From: Planctomycetota bacterium
GTDB lineage: Bacteria; Planctomycetota; UBA1135; GCA-002686595
Direction of reading: 5' to 3'
Assembly (NCBI GenBank): GCA_023150475.1
Contig: JAKLKU010000036.1
Location: 1-33,097, forward strand
DNA length: 33,097 nt
A program made the position numbers and the translations under genes. Below are positions 33,067-33,097 of this stretch, piece by piece. Numbering within the stretch: position 1 is the first letter of the stretch; each line of letters begins with the position of its first letter. The notes below the pieces were generated by a model that worked only from the letters and a program-made list of their open reading frames with translations, did not search any database and was not told the DNA's origin.

Positions 33067-33097
33067 CGCCTCGCCGCTCGCGTCGATGTGGAAGGCG

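Overview
The window is about 33 kb of very GC-rich bacterial chromosome with GCG/CGC-biased codons, tight gene packing and few Shine-Dalgarno sites. I see no rRNA, tRNA, CRISPR array, prophage or insertion sequence. The mix suggests a member of the Planctomycetota, perhaps one of its marine, very GC-rich lineages: many lipoproteins, a sulfatase-fold lipoprotein, a DUF6807 (PmoA-like) protein coupled to a Tat-exported Gfo/Idh/MocA oxidoreductase, an arsenosugar ArsS locus and a large Ig-like lipoprotein. This assignment is an inference from gene content; no phylogenetic marker is present.

Layout. (1) 83-1429: a monofunctional proline dehydrogenase (minus) divergent from cutA (plus). (2) 1437-7018: a DASS-type anion transporter, a sulfatase-fold lipoprotein that has lost most catalytic residues, a polytopic GT-C-like membrane protein and a secreted protein of unknown function. 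(3) 7121-13197: a tightly coupled export operon made of a TolC-like outer-membrane lipoprotein, a lipoprotein membrane-fusion protein with a collagen-like tail, a MacB/LolD-type ATPase, an FtsX/MacB permease and a JAMM metallopeptidase. Three of the four junctions are ATGA overlaps. (4) 13387-14943: comM/yifB (minus), convergent with the operon and divergent from the next block. (5) 15077-17714: an arsenosugar pair (CMD peroxidase-like protein and ArsS radical SAM enzyme), then an amidase lipoprotein whose start overlaps arsS. (6) 17904-20419: a DUF6807 lipoprotein coupled to a Gfo/Idh/MocA oxidoreductase, convergent with an NTF2-like lipoprotein. (7) 21103-22877 (minus): a dienoyl-CoA-reductase-like SDR coupled to MurQ. 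(8) 23018-25736: a small membrane protein (minus) divergent from a PaaZ/BoxD-type semialdehyde dehydrogenase. (9) 25859-33066 (minus): a roughly 1000-residue Ig-like lipoprotein, a HEAT-repeat secreted protein and ComEC.

How they fit. The export operon is the clearest multi-gene machine: a tripartite ABC exporter spanning both membranes, with a deubiquitinase-like JAMM peptidase tied to it by translational coupling. MurQ and the amidase lipoprotein both act on peptidoglycan-derived material. ComM and ComEC are both known from natural transformation. Several intergenic regions carry short tandem repeats (11, 16, 18 and 23 bp) and GC-rich hairpins. Collagen-like Gly-X-Y tracts appear in three separate lipoproteins within 8 kb. 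The items most worth following up are the JAMM-exporter coupling, the catalytically gutted sulfatase, the recurrent collagen-like lipoprotein linkers, the 23-bp repeat array and the unusual N-terminus of ComEC at the window edge.
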